Below are positions 1 to 6,857 of a stretch of DNA of 8,710 nt, in pieces. Each line of letters opens with the position of its first letter. Position 1 is the stretch's first letter. The position numbers were made by a program, and so were the translations under genes. The DNA comes from Lachnospiraceae bacterium (GTDB taxonomy: Bacteria > Bacillota > Clostridia > Lachnospirales > Lachnospiraceae). The DNA is taken from positions 1 to 8,710 of the forward strand of contig JAFVAA010000613.1 in NCBI GenBank assembly GCA_017476305.1, given 5' to 3'. The notes beneath the pieces were generated by a model, which was not told the DNA's origin, made no database searches, and saw nothing but the letters and a program-made list of their open reading frames with translations.

Positions 1-1
1 G

Positions 2-82
2 GATAGTAAGGTGCCGGTATGGGTGGTGCTGACAAATGAAGAGCTGGCGATTGCCAGGGAGACGGCAAGGCTGGTAGGGTGA
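2..82 (+). CDS. C-terminal end of an unrecognised protein (5' end outside window)
   Basis: An open frame runs from the left edge to a TGA stop at 80-82 and gives 26 residues ending in ELAIARETARLVG. The tail looks like a beta strand (PVWVVLT) followed by an amphipathic helix, as at the end of a compact alpha/beta domain. I do not recognise the family. It converges on the minus-strand operon, whose last stop is only about 50 bp away, so it probably belongs to a different transcription unit. Coding status is inferred from the open frame, reasonable codon use and the convergent layout. Confidence 0.5.
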   Translation, partial: DSKVPVWVVLTNEELAIARETARLVG

Positions 83-99
83 GGTATCCGAAACCAAAC

Positions 100-116
100 C
101 GAGCTTATGGAGCTTG
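100..116. terminator. Weak possible bidirectional terminator hairpin between convergent genes
   Basis: Between the two convergent stop codons there is a short stem, CGAGCT / AGCTTG with one G-T pair, around the loop TATGG. T-rich but interrupted sequence follows on both sides (TTGATTCTGCTTTATTT on the plus strand; GGTTTGGTTTCGG on the minus strand). The position suits a terminator, but the stem is short and there is no clean T run. Confidence 0.2.
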
Positions 117-130
117 ACGTTGATTCTGCT

Positions 131-835
131 TTATTTAAAAAGATATTGAATATAGGCGGCGGCTGTTTCTTTTCTGGGTGAGTTCTTTAAAACACCCAGA
201 TAGACGGTATCCGGGAAACCGAGTTTTTTGATCAGAGGGCTGGTGTCCAGATTTATCGCCATAGCATAGGTTTCTACTTTTGAAGAATCATCTGCAGCGT
301 CTTCGCCGGAAGATGTAGTATTCAGGGAAAGAGTGTCCTTCAGGTCTGGATAGAGCTTTGGAAGCTTGGTCTGCAGCAGTTTATCCATGTCATCGAGATA
401 GCCGCTTTGTGAAAAGGCATCAAATGCTTCCTGATTCATGAGGACGATATCGAGCTGTCTGGCCTCGATGGAGGCTAAGAGTTTCATACGGGAGACGTAG
501 GCATATTCCTGGTTTATGCTGTTCGCTTCATCGGTGAGAGAAAGATCTTTATAGAAGTAGACCTGTTTCTTTGACGGATTTTGATGGTTGGTGCTTAAAA
601 AATCGTCGCCGAATTTTTTGGAAGAATCGTCCCCGATGACCACATTGGCAAAACCTAAGTATAAAACAGTTTCTTTTTGTGTGAGCCTGTGATGGAGAAA
701 AGAACATAGAGAACCAAGTAAAACCAGGACGGTGATTAGGTGCAGCTTATAATAATCCCAGAAATATTGTAATTTTTGTGTGCCGGACAGAGAAGAAATC
801 TGTTCGGTATTTTTCTTTTCTGATTTTGGAAACAT
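131..835 (-). CDS. Membrane-anchored solute-binding-protein-like protein of unknown function
   Basis: The product is 234 residues. I chose the ATG at 833-835 because AAGGGAGGGA lies 5-6 bases upstream of it; the frame stays open further upstream but would overlap the preceding gene and has no comparable site. Residues 1-30 are charged and cytoplasmic-looking (QKLQYFWDYYK just before the membrane). Residues 31-48 form one hydrophobic segment, and the rest should lie outside the cell. The outer part has stretches typical of family 1 binding proteins: LDIVLMNQEAFDAFSQSGYL at about 128-147, then YAMAINLDTSPLIKKLGF (190-207) and a C-terminal VYLGVLKNSP...AAAYIQYLF. There is no lipobox, and at about 185 residues the outer domain is half the usual binding-protein size. 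It is the last gene of the regulator-DUF624 operon, 88 bp after DUF624. An accessory or sensory role in sugar uptake is only inference. Confidence 0.75.
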   Translation of the reverse strand: MFPKSEKKNTEQISSLSGTQKLQYFWDYYKLHLITVLVLLGSLCSFLHHRLTQKETVLYLGFANVVIGDDSSKKFGDDFLSTNHQNPSKKQVYFYKDLSLTDEANSINQEYAYVSRMKLLASIEARQLDIVLMNQEAFDAFSQSGYLDDMDKLLQTKLPKLYPDLKDTLSLNTTSSGEDAADDSSKVETYAMAINLDTSPLIKKLGFPDTVYLGVLKNSPRKETAAAYIQYLFK

Positions 836-873
836 ATGCTTCCCTCCCTTTGAAATTTTAATCTGGTTAGGTG

Positions 874-921
874 AAACCCACTTCTGTTCATGGTGGCACC
901 GGAAAGCTTGTGCGTGGGCTT
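874..921 (-). other. Possible RNA stem-loop between the DUF624 gene and the next gene
   Basis: Read as minus-strand RNA, AAGCCCAC (921-914) can pair with GTGGGTTT (881-874) over 8 bp including one G-U pair, and GCAC/GTGC (913-910 with 899-896) can stack inside it. The wobble pair would be an A-C mismatch on the opposite strand, so the fold favours the transcribed strand. There is no T run, so it is not an obvious terminator. It could protect or process the upstream message. Part of the stem could be chance. Confidence 0.25.
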
Positions 922-923
922 GG

Positions 924-1553
924 CTAAGGAGTATCCTTCCCGTTCTTTGTTTCACATTGCTCTAAAATGCCCTTGAGAAGATAGGAGCAGAGGAGCGCAC
1001 AGAGTCCTTCTCCGAAGATGATGGCAGGTGTAAAAAGGAAAATGATGATCAAAGCCATGGCTGCATAGATGACAGCCATCAAAAAGGTACAGAGTAAAAA
1101 GCGCATTCCGATCATGATGGAATTTTTGAACATCGCCCCTGTCGAATTTTCAAATCTGGATAAAAGTGGAAAGATATACATAAAAATAATTGCATAAGCA
1201 GCGAGCGCAACAAAGAAAATGGCGGTTCCCAGTGTCCAGACGGTGTTTTCGAATTTCATATGGTAGAAAATGTATCCGTCGCAGGCGAGAAAAGCACCGG
1301 CAGCGAAGAGGATAAGCCAGATTTTCGTCCCCTGTCTGAAATTTTCACGAAAGGAATGAAAAAAAGCTTTTGTGATATTGCCTTCTTCATTTTTTGCCAT
1401 TTTCAGTGTGACATAAAATAGTGCTGTGGTAGATGCACCGGCTGTAAAAACAGGCAGGCAGCAGATGAACCACAGTATATTCAGATAGACACTGTTTACT
1501 ATTTTCGTGATGAATTGCATTACGGCATTATCCGGGGTTAAAAATTTGTTCAT
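924..1553 (-). CDS. DUF624 (YesL-like) integral membrane protein
   Basis: The product is 209 residues and starts at ATG 1551-1553, with AAAAGGAGG six bases upstream. It is very hydrophobic, with about five membrane segments near residues 20-44, 77-93, 106-130 and 150-186. The DUF624/YesL hallmarks are visible: NSVYLNILWFICCLPVFTAGAST in the first segment, and FPLLSRFEN followed by a cytoplasmic helix at 129-150. The length is normal for the family. Family members, such as YesL of Bacillus subtilis, sit beside LplB/YtcP-type sugar importers and their regulators, but their biochemical role is not established. Here the gene lies 61 bp downstream of the LacI gene and is probably co-transcribed with it. 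The gene ends in TAG. A function in importer assembly or sensing is inference. Confidence 0.9.
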   Translation of the reverse strand: MNKFLTPDNAVMQFITKIVNSVYLNILWFICCLPVFTAGASTTALFYVTLKMAKNEEGNITKAFFHSFRENFRQGTKIWLILFAAGAFLACDGYIFYHMKFENTVWTLGTAIFFVALAAYAIIFMYIFPLLSRFENSTGAMFKNSIMIGMRFLLCTFLMAVIYAAMALIIIFLFTPAIIFGEGLCALLCSYLLKGILEQCETKNGKDTP

Positions 1554-1614
1554 AAGGTTCCTCCTTTTGGCTTTTGACAGGATTTGATAAAAATTCCGGT
1601 ATGGCTGTCTGGTA

Positions 1615-2676
1615 TTAGTCTTCCGTGGATTCCCTGTAAATCAGGGTGGTTTCCGTGTGAACCATTCTGTAATTCAGGGAAGGTTCTCTGATGCGGGAAA
1701 TCAGAAGATCTGCGGCAGATATTCCCATGATCTGGCTATGGATATGTATGGTCGTGAGAGTCGGTGTGATGACTCTGGATTCCGGGGAATCATCGAAACC
1801 GCAAAGATAGACATCCTTCGGCACGGAAATTCCCAGTCTTTTAAAAGCCTGTAAAAGATCAATCGCAATAAAGTCATTTGCACAGAGAAATACCTCCGGG
1901 AGTGTATTCATATTCTGCATAGTTTGAAAAAGATATTCCCGGTAGTCTTCTGCTGTATCCCTTTCCGCACGTCTGGTGATACAATATTTTTCTTCGTGGG
2001 GAAGATGTAAAAGCTCTAATGCCTCCCTGTATGCAGAATATCTTTCATAAAAGGACTGACAGTGCAGAAATTCCCCGACAAATCCTATTTTTGTCCTGCC
2101 TCTTTTGGCCATTTCGCGAATAAAGGAGATGACACCAGTCCGGTTATCCATATATAAGAGGTCTGCTTTTAGGGGACCATCTGTCAGAGCGGCAGGGGTA
2201 TCGACGAAAAGGATAGGCGGTGCCAGTTCGCACAGCATTCGGCTGTAGGATTCCTCGAACATTTCAAAGCAAATGATACCTGCAGTGTTTTCTATATTAA
2301 GAGATTGTGGAAGGTGCATTTGCTCCACATCTGTATCAAGTACCAGATGCATGGTGAGATTGTATCCGAGCTTTGTGATTTCCTGCTGGAATTTATCGAG
2401 CATCGGAGAAGAAAAGTGTGAATTTCCTAAAAATTTTCTTGTAAAAAGTGCAATCTCCTGTGGACCGGTTGGTTTTTTGGATTCTTGCTCTGTGGTATTC
2501 AGATGTGGAAATGCCATATAGGAAAACTGTTTATATCCCATTTCAATTGCTTTATTTAAAATGCGTTCTCTAGTGGCATCTGCAAGGCTGCCTGTATTAT
2601 TGATTGCCTTGGAGACGGTGTTTCTCGAAAGGCCTAACTCGTCTGCAATGTCCTGTATTGTAACTCTTTCTGCCAT
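1615..2676 (-). CDS. LacI-family transcriptional regulator
   Basis: The product is 353 residues. The start at 2674-2676 is preferred over an ATG six codons upstream because CAGGAGGG lies just before it. Residues 5-26 (VTIQDIADELGLSRNTVSKAIN) are the N-terminal LacI helix-turn-helix. A periplasmic-binding-protein-like effector domain follows from about residue 70; late landmarks are FLCANDFIAIDLLQ, the CGFDDSPES turn and TTIHIHSQIMGISAADLL near the C-terminus. The hinge between the two domains is longer than usual and polar. The family binds DNA as a dimer and responds to a sugar or sugar phosphate. Its position opposite the importer and GH32 genes suggests it responds to a fructose-containing sugar or its phosphate (inference). 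A copy of the repeated 9-mer ATTTGTGCA inside its own promoter suggests autoregulation. Confidence 0.95.
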   Translation of the reverse strand: MAERVTIQDIADELGLSRNTVSKAINNTGSLADATRERILNKAIEMGYKQFSYMAFPHLNTTEQESKKPTGPQEIALFTRKFLGNSHFSSPMLDKFQQEITKLGYNLTMHLVLDTDVEQMHLPQSLNIENTAGIICFEMFEESYSRMLCELAPPILFVDTPAALTDGPLKADLLYMDNRTGVISFIREMAKRGRTKIGFVGEFLHCQSFYERYSAYREALELLHLPHEEKYCITRRAERDTAEDYREYLFQTMQNMNTLPEVFLCANDFIAIDLLQAFKRLGISVPKDVYLCGFDDSPESRVITPTLTTIHIHSQIMGISAADLLISRIREPSLNYRMVHTETTLIYRESTED

Positions 2677-2781
2677 AATTCCCTCCTGAATCATTGATAC
2701 GTTCTATCGTAAAGTGCAATTGTGGTTATGCTTCACACAACAATGAACTGTGATCAATCGTGTAAGCTTATTTATAATAGT

Positions 2782-2810
2782 ATTATAATGCACAAATTAG
2801 AATTGGTCAA
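2782..2810 (-). promoter_or_regulatory. Sigma-A promoter of the LacI operon
   Basis: On the minus strand, TTGACC (complement at 2805-2810) is followed by a 17-bp spacer and a perfect TATAAT (complement at 2782-2787). Transcription would start near 2775, about 100 nt before the regulator start codon. The spacer contains one copy of ATTTGTGCA abutting the -10 box, so a protein bound there would block RNA polymerase. Confidence 0.75.
2789..2797 (-). promoter_or_regulatory. Candidate operator copy A (ATTTGTGCA) inside the regulator promoter
   Basis: The minus strand reads ATTTGTGCA, lying between the -35 and -10 boxes of the regulator promoter. It is one of four exact copies in the control region. 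Binding by the LacI protein itself is inferred from position and copy number. Confidence 0.5.
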
Positions 2811-2833
2811 ATGTAAAATTCAAATTTACCAAT
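2802..2833. repeat. Imperfect 32-bp palindrome over the regulator -35 box
   Basis: ATTGGT (2802-2807) and ACCAAT (2828-2833) are perfect inverted arms. The 20 bp between them add five more matching pairs, giving 11 of 16 overall. It covers the -35 element of the leftward promoter and one copy of the 14-bp direct repeat. It may be a binding site for a dimeric regulator; the AT-rich background makes chance symmetry possible. Confidence 0.3.
2807..2820 (+). repeat. 14-bp direct repeat, copy 1 (TCAAATGTAAAATT)
   Basis: Exact 14-mer also found at 2949-2962. Its core CAAATGTAAA recurs a third time at 3169-3178, where it is fused to an ATTTGTGCA site. This copy overlaps the -35 box of the regulator promoter. 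Confidence 0.5.
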
Positions 2834-2948
2834 AAAAATTATACTATGAAAAGTACCGCTGTGATGTGTTTCATTTTTCTAAGTGCGCATTGGAAGAAAA
2901 CTATGTACTGTTTGCTAAATGTTTACTGTGATTGAATAAAGTTAGTAA

Positions 2949-2962
2949 TCAAATGTAAAATT
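2949..2962 (+). repeat. 14-bp direct repeat, copy 2 (TCAAATGTAAAATT)
   Basis: Exact copy of the 14-mer at 2807-2820, about 50 bp upstream of the -35 box of the transporter promoter. An activator or repressor site is possible; no known motif is recognised. Confidence 0.5.
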
Positions 2963-2983
2963 ATGAAAAAGAAAATAAAAAAT

Positions 2984-2996
2984 ATTTGTGCAAATG
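2984..2996 (+). promoter_or_regulatory. Candidate operator copy B (ATTTGTGCAAATG)
   Basis: ATTTG-TG-CAAAT forms a 5-2-5 inverted repeat, followed by ACAAAAAATG. The same 13-mer occurs at 3162-3174, followed by TAA and then the same ACAAAAAATG, so the two sites are extended direct repeats. It sits about 50-60 bp upstream of the predicted transporter start point. Confidence 0.5.
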
Positions 2997-3008
2997 ACAA
3001 AAAATGTG

Positions 3009-3037
3009 TTGACATATTGCTACTTCTTTGGTAAGAT
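3009..3037 (+). promoter_or_regulatory. Sigma-A promoter of the transporter/GH32 operon
   Basis: A perfect TTGACA (3009-3014) is followed by a 17-bp spacer and TAAGAT (3032-3037). TG at 3029-3030 gives an extended -10 element. Transcription should begin near 3044, leaving a leader of about 158 nt before the first permease. Candidate operators flank it on both sides. Confidence 0.75.
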
Positions 3038-3062
3038 GTGTTTAAAAGAAACAAAGATGGGG

Positions 3063-3079
3063 TTTGCAAATGCACAAAT
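3063..3079 (-). promoter_or_regulatory. Candidate operator copy C, just downstream of the transporter promoter
   Basis: The minus strand reads ATTTGTGCATTTGCAAA, containing the exact 9-mer ATTTGTGCA. It lies about 20-35 bp after the predicted start point, a classic roadblock or repression position for LacI proteins. Confidence 0.5.
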
Positions 3080-3161
3080 ATGTAAAAACTTCATATGGAG
3101 TGAAAAAAATGTGGCTATAAATAAAAAAATAAGAACTGAAAGAATATATGCGGTGATTCGT

Positions 3162-3174
3162 ATTTGTGCAAATG
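3162..3174 (+). promoter_or_regulatory. Candidate operator copy D (ATTTGTGCAAATG) near the ribosome binding site
   Basis: This is an exact copy of the 13-mer at 2984-2996, with the CAAATGTAAA core running on from it. It ends about 15 bp before the GGAGG of the first permease gene. The 178-bp spacing from copy B would allow looping between sites, which is inference. Confidence 0.45.
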
Positions 3175-3201
3175 TAAACAAAAAATGAAAGGAGGAAAAA
3201 G

Positions 3202-4152
3202 ATGAGTAAAGATGCAGCAGTGGTTTCCGGTGGGAAATCAGGAAAGAAGTCAGCAGGATTACATAATACGATTCTGTATTTCAAACAGCATTGGCAGCTG
3301 TATGTGGTTTTTCTTCTCCCTGCTCTGGTACTTACGATTGTATTTCGGTATATTCCGATGGGAGGAATCCTGATTGCATTTCAGCGTTACAATCCGATTC
3401 GGGGCATCATGGGGAGTGAATGGGTGGGGCTTAAATATTTCGAGCGGTTTTTGTCATCGCCGGATTTTCTGACCTACCTCGGGAACACATTGAAGCTGAG
3501 TGTTTTCGGACTTTTATGGGGGTTTCCGGTTCCGATTCTTTTGGCGTTTTTACTGAACCGGATCGCAAGTACGGGGATTAAGAAAAAAATACAGTTGGTG
3601 CTTTATATGCCGAACTTTATTTCCGTCATCGTGCTCTGTGGTATTGTCCGCATCCTTTTATCTGTGACGGGACCGATTAATTTATTTTTTGGTTCTCAGA
3701 TTAATTTCATGACGATGCCGGAAGCGTTCCGTACCATCTACATCGTCAGCGGAATCTGGCAGGGAGCAGGCTGGGCGTCCATCATGTATACGGCAGCTTT
3801 GTCAAATGCCAGCAAGGAATTAAAGGAAGCGGCACTGATTGACGGAGCGAATATTTTTCAGCAGATCAAGGCAGTCGAATGGCCGGCGATCAAAGATATG
3901 GTGGTCATTCAGTTTATCTTACAGGCTGGAAATATCATGAGTATCGGATTCGAAAAGGCATATGCACTTCAGACGGATCTGAATCTGAAATCTTCAGAAA
4001 TCATTGCCACGTATGTTTATAAAAAAGGTTTGCTGGATGGTGATTACAGCTTCTCGACAGCGGTTGGCCTTTTTAACACGGTAATCAATGTCGTTCTGCT
4101 CCTGGCGGTAAACAAGGTGGTAGCAAAGATGAATGATGGCAAGGGGATATAG
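3202..4152 (+). CDS. ABC sugar importer permease 1 (LplB/UgpA-type)
   Basis: The product is 316 residues. The start is fixed by AAAGGAGG seven bases upstream. A charged N-terminus of about 30 residues precedes roughly six membrane segments, the first near 33-50 and the last near 287-305. The conserved cytoplasmic EAA loop, which docks the ATPase, is seen as EAALIDGA followed by a downstream P at about 209-229. LplB-type features are NTLKLSVFGLLWGFPVPILLAFLLN (95-119) and IGFEKAYALQTDLNLKSSEIIATYVY (248-273). It would pair with permease 2, whose start codon lies 10 bp after this stop. It is the first gene of the rightward operon. The transported sugar cannot be read from the permease; the neighbours suggest a fructose-containing oligosaccharide. 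The gene ends in TAG, and its stop overlaps the next gene's ribosome binding site. Confidence 0.95.
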   Translation: MSKDAAVVSGGKSGKKSAGLHNTILYFKQHWQLYVVFLLPALVLTIVFRYIPMGGILIAFQRYNPIRGIMGSEWVGLKYFERFLSSPDFLTYLGNTLKLSVFGLLWGFPVPILLAFLLNRIASTGIKKKIQLVLYMPNFISVIVLCGIVRILLSVTGPINLFFGSQINFMTMPEAFRTIYIVSGIWQGAGWASIMYTAALSNASKELKEAALIDGANIFQQIKAVEWPAIKDMVVIQFILQAGNIMSIGFEKAYALQTDLNLKSSEIIATYVYKKGLLDGDYSFSTAVGLFNTVINVVLLLAVNKVVAKMNDGKGI

Positions 4153-4162
4153 GAGGTGCAGC

Positions 4163-5062
4163 ATGAAGAAAAAAAGTAAATTTATGAGATATTCCACACA
4201 GGATAAGGCACTGCTCATGATTGGGTATATCCTTTTGGGGCTGTTTGTGGTTGCTATTATCGTACCTGTGATTTACATTGTGATTGCGTCTTTTATGGAT
4301 CCGGTCACGCTGCAGAATAAGGGGATTACCTTTGATTTTGAAAAATGGACGTTGACAGCGTATCAGAGGGTGATGTCCAATGCGCAGATATGGATTGGCT
4401 TTAAAAATGCAGTCATTTATTCTCTGGTTTTTACGGCGGTATCAGTATTTATCACTCTTCTGGCAGCGTATCCGATGTCGCGGTCTGATTTTAAGGGAAG
4501 AAAGTTTTTCAATGCAATCTTTGTCATTACAATGTTTTTTGGAGGCGGTCTGATTCCGACTTATTTATTAATCAGCAATTTAGGACTTTTAGACAGTATG
4601 TGGGCAATCATTCTTCCAGGGGCGTTCAGCGTCTGGAATATGATTATAGCAAGAACCTACTATCAGGGGATTCCTGGGGATCTTCAGGAGGCTGCGATGG
4701 TGGATGGTGCAAATGAAGTGGTCTATTTCTTTAAAATTCTGCTTCCGGTCTGTACGCCGGTCATTGCTGTACTGGCACTGTGGCAGTTTGTGGGGATGTG
4801 GAACAGCTACTTTGATGCGATGATTTATTTAAATGATTCGGCAAAGCAGCCGCTGCAGTTAGTGCTTCGTTCCATCTTGATTCAGAACCAGCCGGAATCC
4901 GGCATGATTTCTGATATGCAGAGTACGGCAGCGAGAGCGCAGTTGGCAGAGCTTTTGAAATATGCGACCATTATCATATCCAGTCTGCCGCTTTTGGTGA
5001 TGTATCCGTTTTTTCAAAAGTATTTTGACAGCGGAATCATGGCAGGTTCCATCAAAGGATAA
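4163..5062 (+). CDS. ABC sugar importer permease 2 (YtcP/UgpE-type)
   Basis: The product is 299 residues. The start at 4163 follows AGGAGG (4151-4156), which overlaps the TAG of permease 1 and suggests translational coupling; a start 10 codons earlier would lack a good site. There are about six membrane segments, including 17-43, 82-103, 117-137, 144-166 and 266-282. The EAA loop reads LQEAAMVDGANEVVYFFKI with a following P at about 174-195. GGGLIPTYLLISNLGLLDSMWAIILPGAF (127-154) and the C-terminal YPFFQKYFDSGIMAGSIKG are typical of the YtcP branch. It should form the membrane channel with permease 1 and receive sugar from the binding protein encoded 96 bp downstream. No ATPase gene follows, so a shared MsmX-type ATPase is expected. 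Confidence 0.95.
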   Translation: MKKKSKFMRYSTQDKALLMIGYILLGLFVVAIIVPVIYIVIASFMDPVTLQNKGITFDFEKWTLTAYQRVMSNAQIWIGFKNAVIYSLVFTAVSVFITLLAAYPMSRSDFKGRKFFNAIFVITMFFGGGLIPTYLLISNLGLLDSMWAIILPGAFSVWNMIIARTYYQGIPGDLQEAAMVDGANEVVYFFKILLPVCTPVIAVLALWQFVGMWNSYFDAMIYLNDSAKQPLQLVLRSILIQNQPESGMISDMQSTAARAQLAELLKYATIIISSLPLLVMYPFFQKYFDSGIMAGSIKG

Positions 5063-5158
5063 AGAAAAAAGAGCAGTTGTTTTCTGGTGTGCTGAATAAA
5101 AATGTGTCATTACTCCAGATTATTATGAAATCGCAATTTAGAAAGGAAGGAAAAGAAA

Positions 5159-6844
5159 ATGAGGAAAAGAATGAAAAAAAGTATGAAGCGCGTTTTGGCA
5201 ACGGTTTTAGCAGCGGGAGTCGCACTTTCCTGTGCGGGCTGTGGAAAAAGCAAGGTGACACTGAATGATGGTACTCTGCAGAAGGTGGATCAGTCGGAGC
5301 TTACCTTTCCTTTAAAGGAAAAGAAGACACTTACGGGTATGATCAGTTATCCTGCAAATACGGAATCCGATCCGAATAAGAGAACGATTTTTAAAAGACT
5401 TCAGGAAAAGACAAATGTAGAGATCAAATGGACGGCGATTCAATCCGACCAGTGGGGCGATAAAATTTCGCTTGCGATGGCAAATGTGGATACGCTTCCG
5501 GATTTTATCTTTACAGCCGGCTTTGGCGACAGTGACCTTTTAAAGTATGCAGATCAGGGCGTCATCATTCCTTTGGAGGAGTACATTGATACCTATATGC
5601 CGAATCTGAAAGCGGTATTTGATAAGTATCCGGAGTACCGTACAATGTGTACGGATAGTGAAGGCCATATTTGGGCATTCCCATGGATCGAACAGCTTGG
5701 TGCTGAAAAGACGGCGATTCAGACGGTTGGTCATATGAGCTTTATCAATAAGAAGTGGCTGGATTTTCTGAAACTGGATATGCCGAAAACGACAGAGGAC
5801 TTTACGGCGGTCTTAAGGGCATTCAAGGATCATGCATCTGAGCTTCAGAAGCAGTTCAATATTGACGGGGATATTATTCCAATGGGGTGTATCATCAATG
5901 ATGGGGATCAGGATCCTGCTATTCTCATCAACGGTTTCGGCGAGGGATATGGAGATGTTGACAATGGAAGACATATTGTGGTATCAGATGACAAGAAAGT
6001 AATCTGCTCAGCTACACAGGATGGTTATAAAGAAGGAATCAAGTGGCTTCACACATTATATCAGGCAGGGCTGATCGATCCGGAGGCATTTACACAGGAA
6101 TGGTCTACTTATGTATCAAAAGGTAAGTCTGGCAGATATGGTGTCTGCTTTAGCTGGGATGTGGCAAATATTGACAATTTAGAGGATTGGGTTCCGCTTC
6201 CGGCACTTGAGGCAGATACAAAGAACATCACTCCGCAAAATGGCTCTTTTACCAGTGGATTTGATCGTGGCCGCTGCGTGGTAACGGCTGTTGCCAAGGA
6301 ACCGGCACTTGTATGTACATGGATTGACCAGATGTATGATCCGTTCCAGTCTCCGCAGAATAACTGGGGAACCTACGGTGAGGATGATGAATTTGATATC
6401 TTTGAGCTTGGTAAAAATGATGCCGGGGAGGATATGTTAAAGCATGCACCTCTTGGAGATGCTTCTCCGGTAGAGGTTCGTGAGGCAGAGTGTGTGGGAG
6501 GTCCGCTTGCTATTTTGGATGAATACTACGGCGTATATGTAACCTGCCCGGATGATGCGCAGTACCGTTTGGATTGGATCAAAGATATCTATACACCGGA
6601 TATGCACACGAAATATGTTTTCCCGAATGTACTGATGACCAGAGAGGATAATGAGAAGCTTGCCGACCTGCAGCCGGATATTCAAAAGGAAATCAACACG
6701 AAAAAGTCAGACTGGATCATGAATGGATTTTCAGATGATGATTGGGAGAGCTATAAAAAGGAATTAGAGGATTACAATTTGAGCGGTTACCTGGAGATTC
6801 ATCAGAAATATCTGGATGATTATATTAAGAATTTAGGCGAATAA
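5159..6844 (+). CDS. Extracellular sugar-binding lipoprotein (family 1 solute-binding protein, long LplA-like type)
   Basis: The product is 561 residues, typical of the long binding proteins that accompany LplB/YtcP permeases. AAAGGAAGG lies eight bases upstream of the ATG; a second ATG four codons in is possible. Residues 1-27 are a lipoprotein signal: KKSMKR, a hydrophobic core, then LSCAGC with C28 as the probable lipidated residue. Cysteine at the -3 position is unusual, and C25 is a less likely alternative. The mature part shows an early NKRTIFKRLQEKTNVEIKW strand-helix region, LPDFIFTAGFGD and GVIIPLEEYIDTYMPNL, all family landmarks. It would sit on the outer membrane face and deliver sugar to the two permeases. 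Many acidic and aromatic residues fit carbohydrate binding. A long hairpin follows the gene and may stabilise its message, since binding proteins are needed in excess. Confidence 0.95.
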   Translation: MRKRMKKSMKRVLATVLAAGVALSCAGCGKSKVTLNDGTLQKVDQSELTFPLKEKKTLTGMISYPANTESDPNKRTIFKRLQEKTNVEIKWTAIQSDQWGDKISLAMANVDTLPDFIFTAGFGDSDLLKYADQGVIIPLEEYIDTYMPNLKAVFDKYPEYRTMCTDSEGHIWAFPWIEQLGAEKTAIQTVGHMSFINKKWLDFLKLDMPKTTEDFTAVLRAFKDHASELQKQFNIDGDIIPMGCIINDGDQDPAILINGFGEGYGDVDNGRHIVVSDDKKVICSATQDGYKEGIKWLHTLYQAGLIDPEAFTQEWSTYVSKGKSGRYGVCFSWDVANIDNLEDWVPLPALEADTKNITPQNGSFTSGFDRGRCVVTAVAKEPALVCTWIDQMYDPFQSPQNNWGTYGEDDEFDIFELGKNDAGEDMLKHAPLGDASPVEVREAECVGGPLAILDEYYGVYVTCPDDAQYRLDWIKDIYTPDMHTKYVFPNVLMTREDNEKLADLQPDIQKEINTKKSDWIMNGFSDDDWESYKKELEDYNLSGYLEIHQKYLDDYIKNLGE

Positions 6845-6857
6845 AGAGAAGCAGGAA

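Larger units (their letters stand above)
2677..3201. other. 525-bp AT-rich divergent control region, no gene
   Basis: This stretch separates two divergently transcribed operons. It contains one promoter per strand, four copies of ATTTGTGCA, a repeated 14-mer TCAAATGTAAAATT and five occurrences of CAAATG (2808, 2950, 2991, 3067, 3169), all in the same orientation. Short open frames here have A-rich, low-complexity translations and no ribosome binding site, so I call no gene. The transporter operon would have a leader of about 158 nt and the regulator operon one of about 100 nt. I saw no recognisable riboswitch. Confidence 0.8.

Noticed and set aside
836..955. N-terminal 40-residue extension of the tethered protein
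   Set aside because: It overlaps the end of the DUF624 gene, lacks a ribosome binding site and would put extra residues ahead of a well-supported start at 835.
3109..3120. Mini-ORF ATG TGG CTA TAA after GGAG in the transporter leader
   Set aside because: Only three codons and no attenuator-type hairpins follow; probably chance in the leader.
2988..3188. 66-residue open frame on the plus strand inside the divergent control region
   Set aside because: It spans the predicted promoter and operators, has no ribosome binding site, and its low-complexity lysine-rich translation reflects AT-rich sequence.
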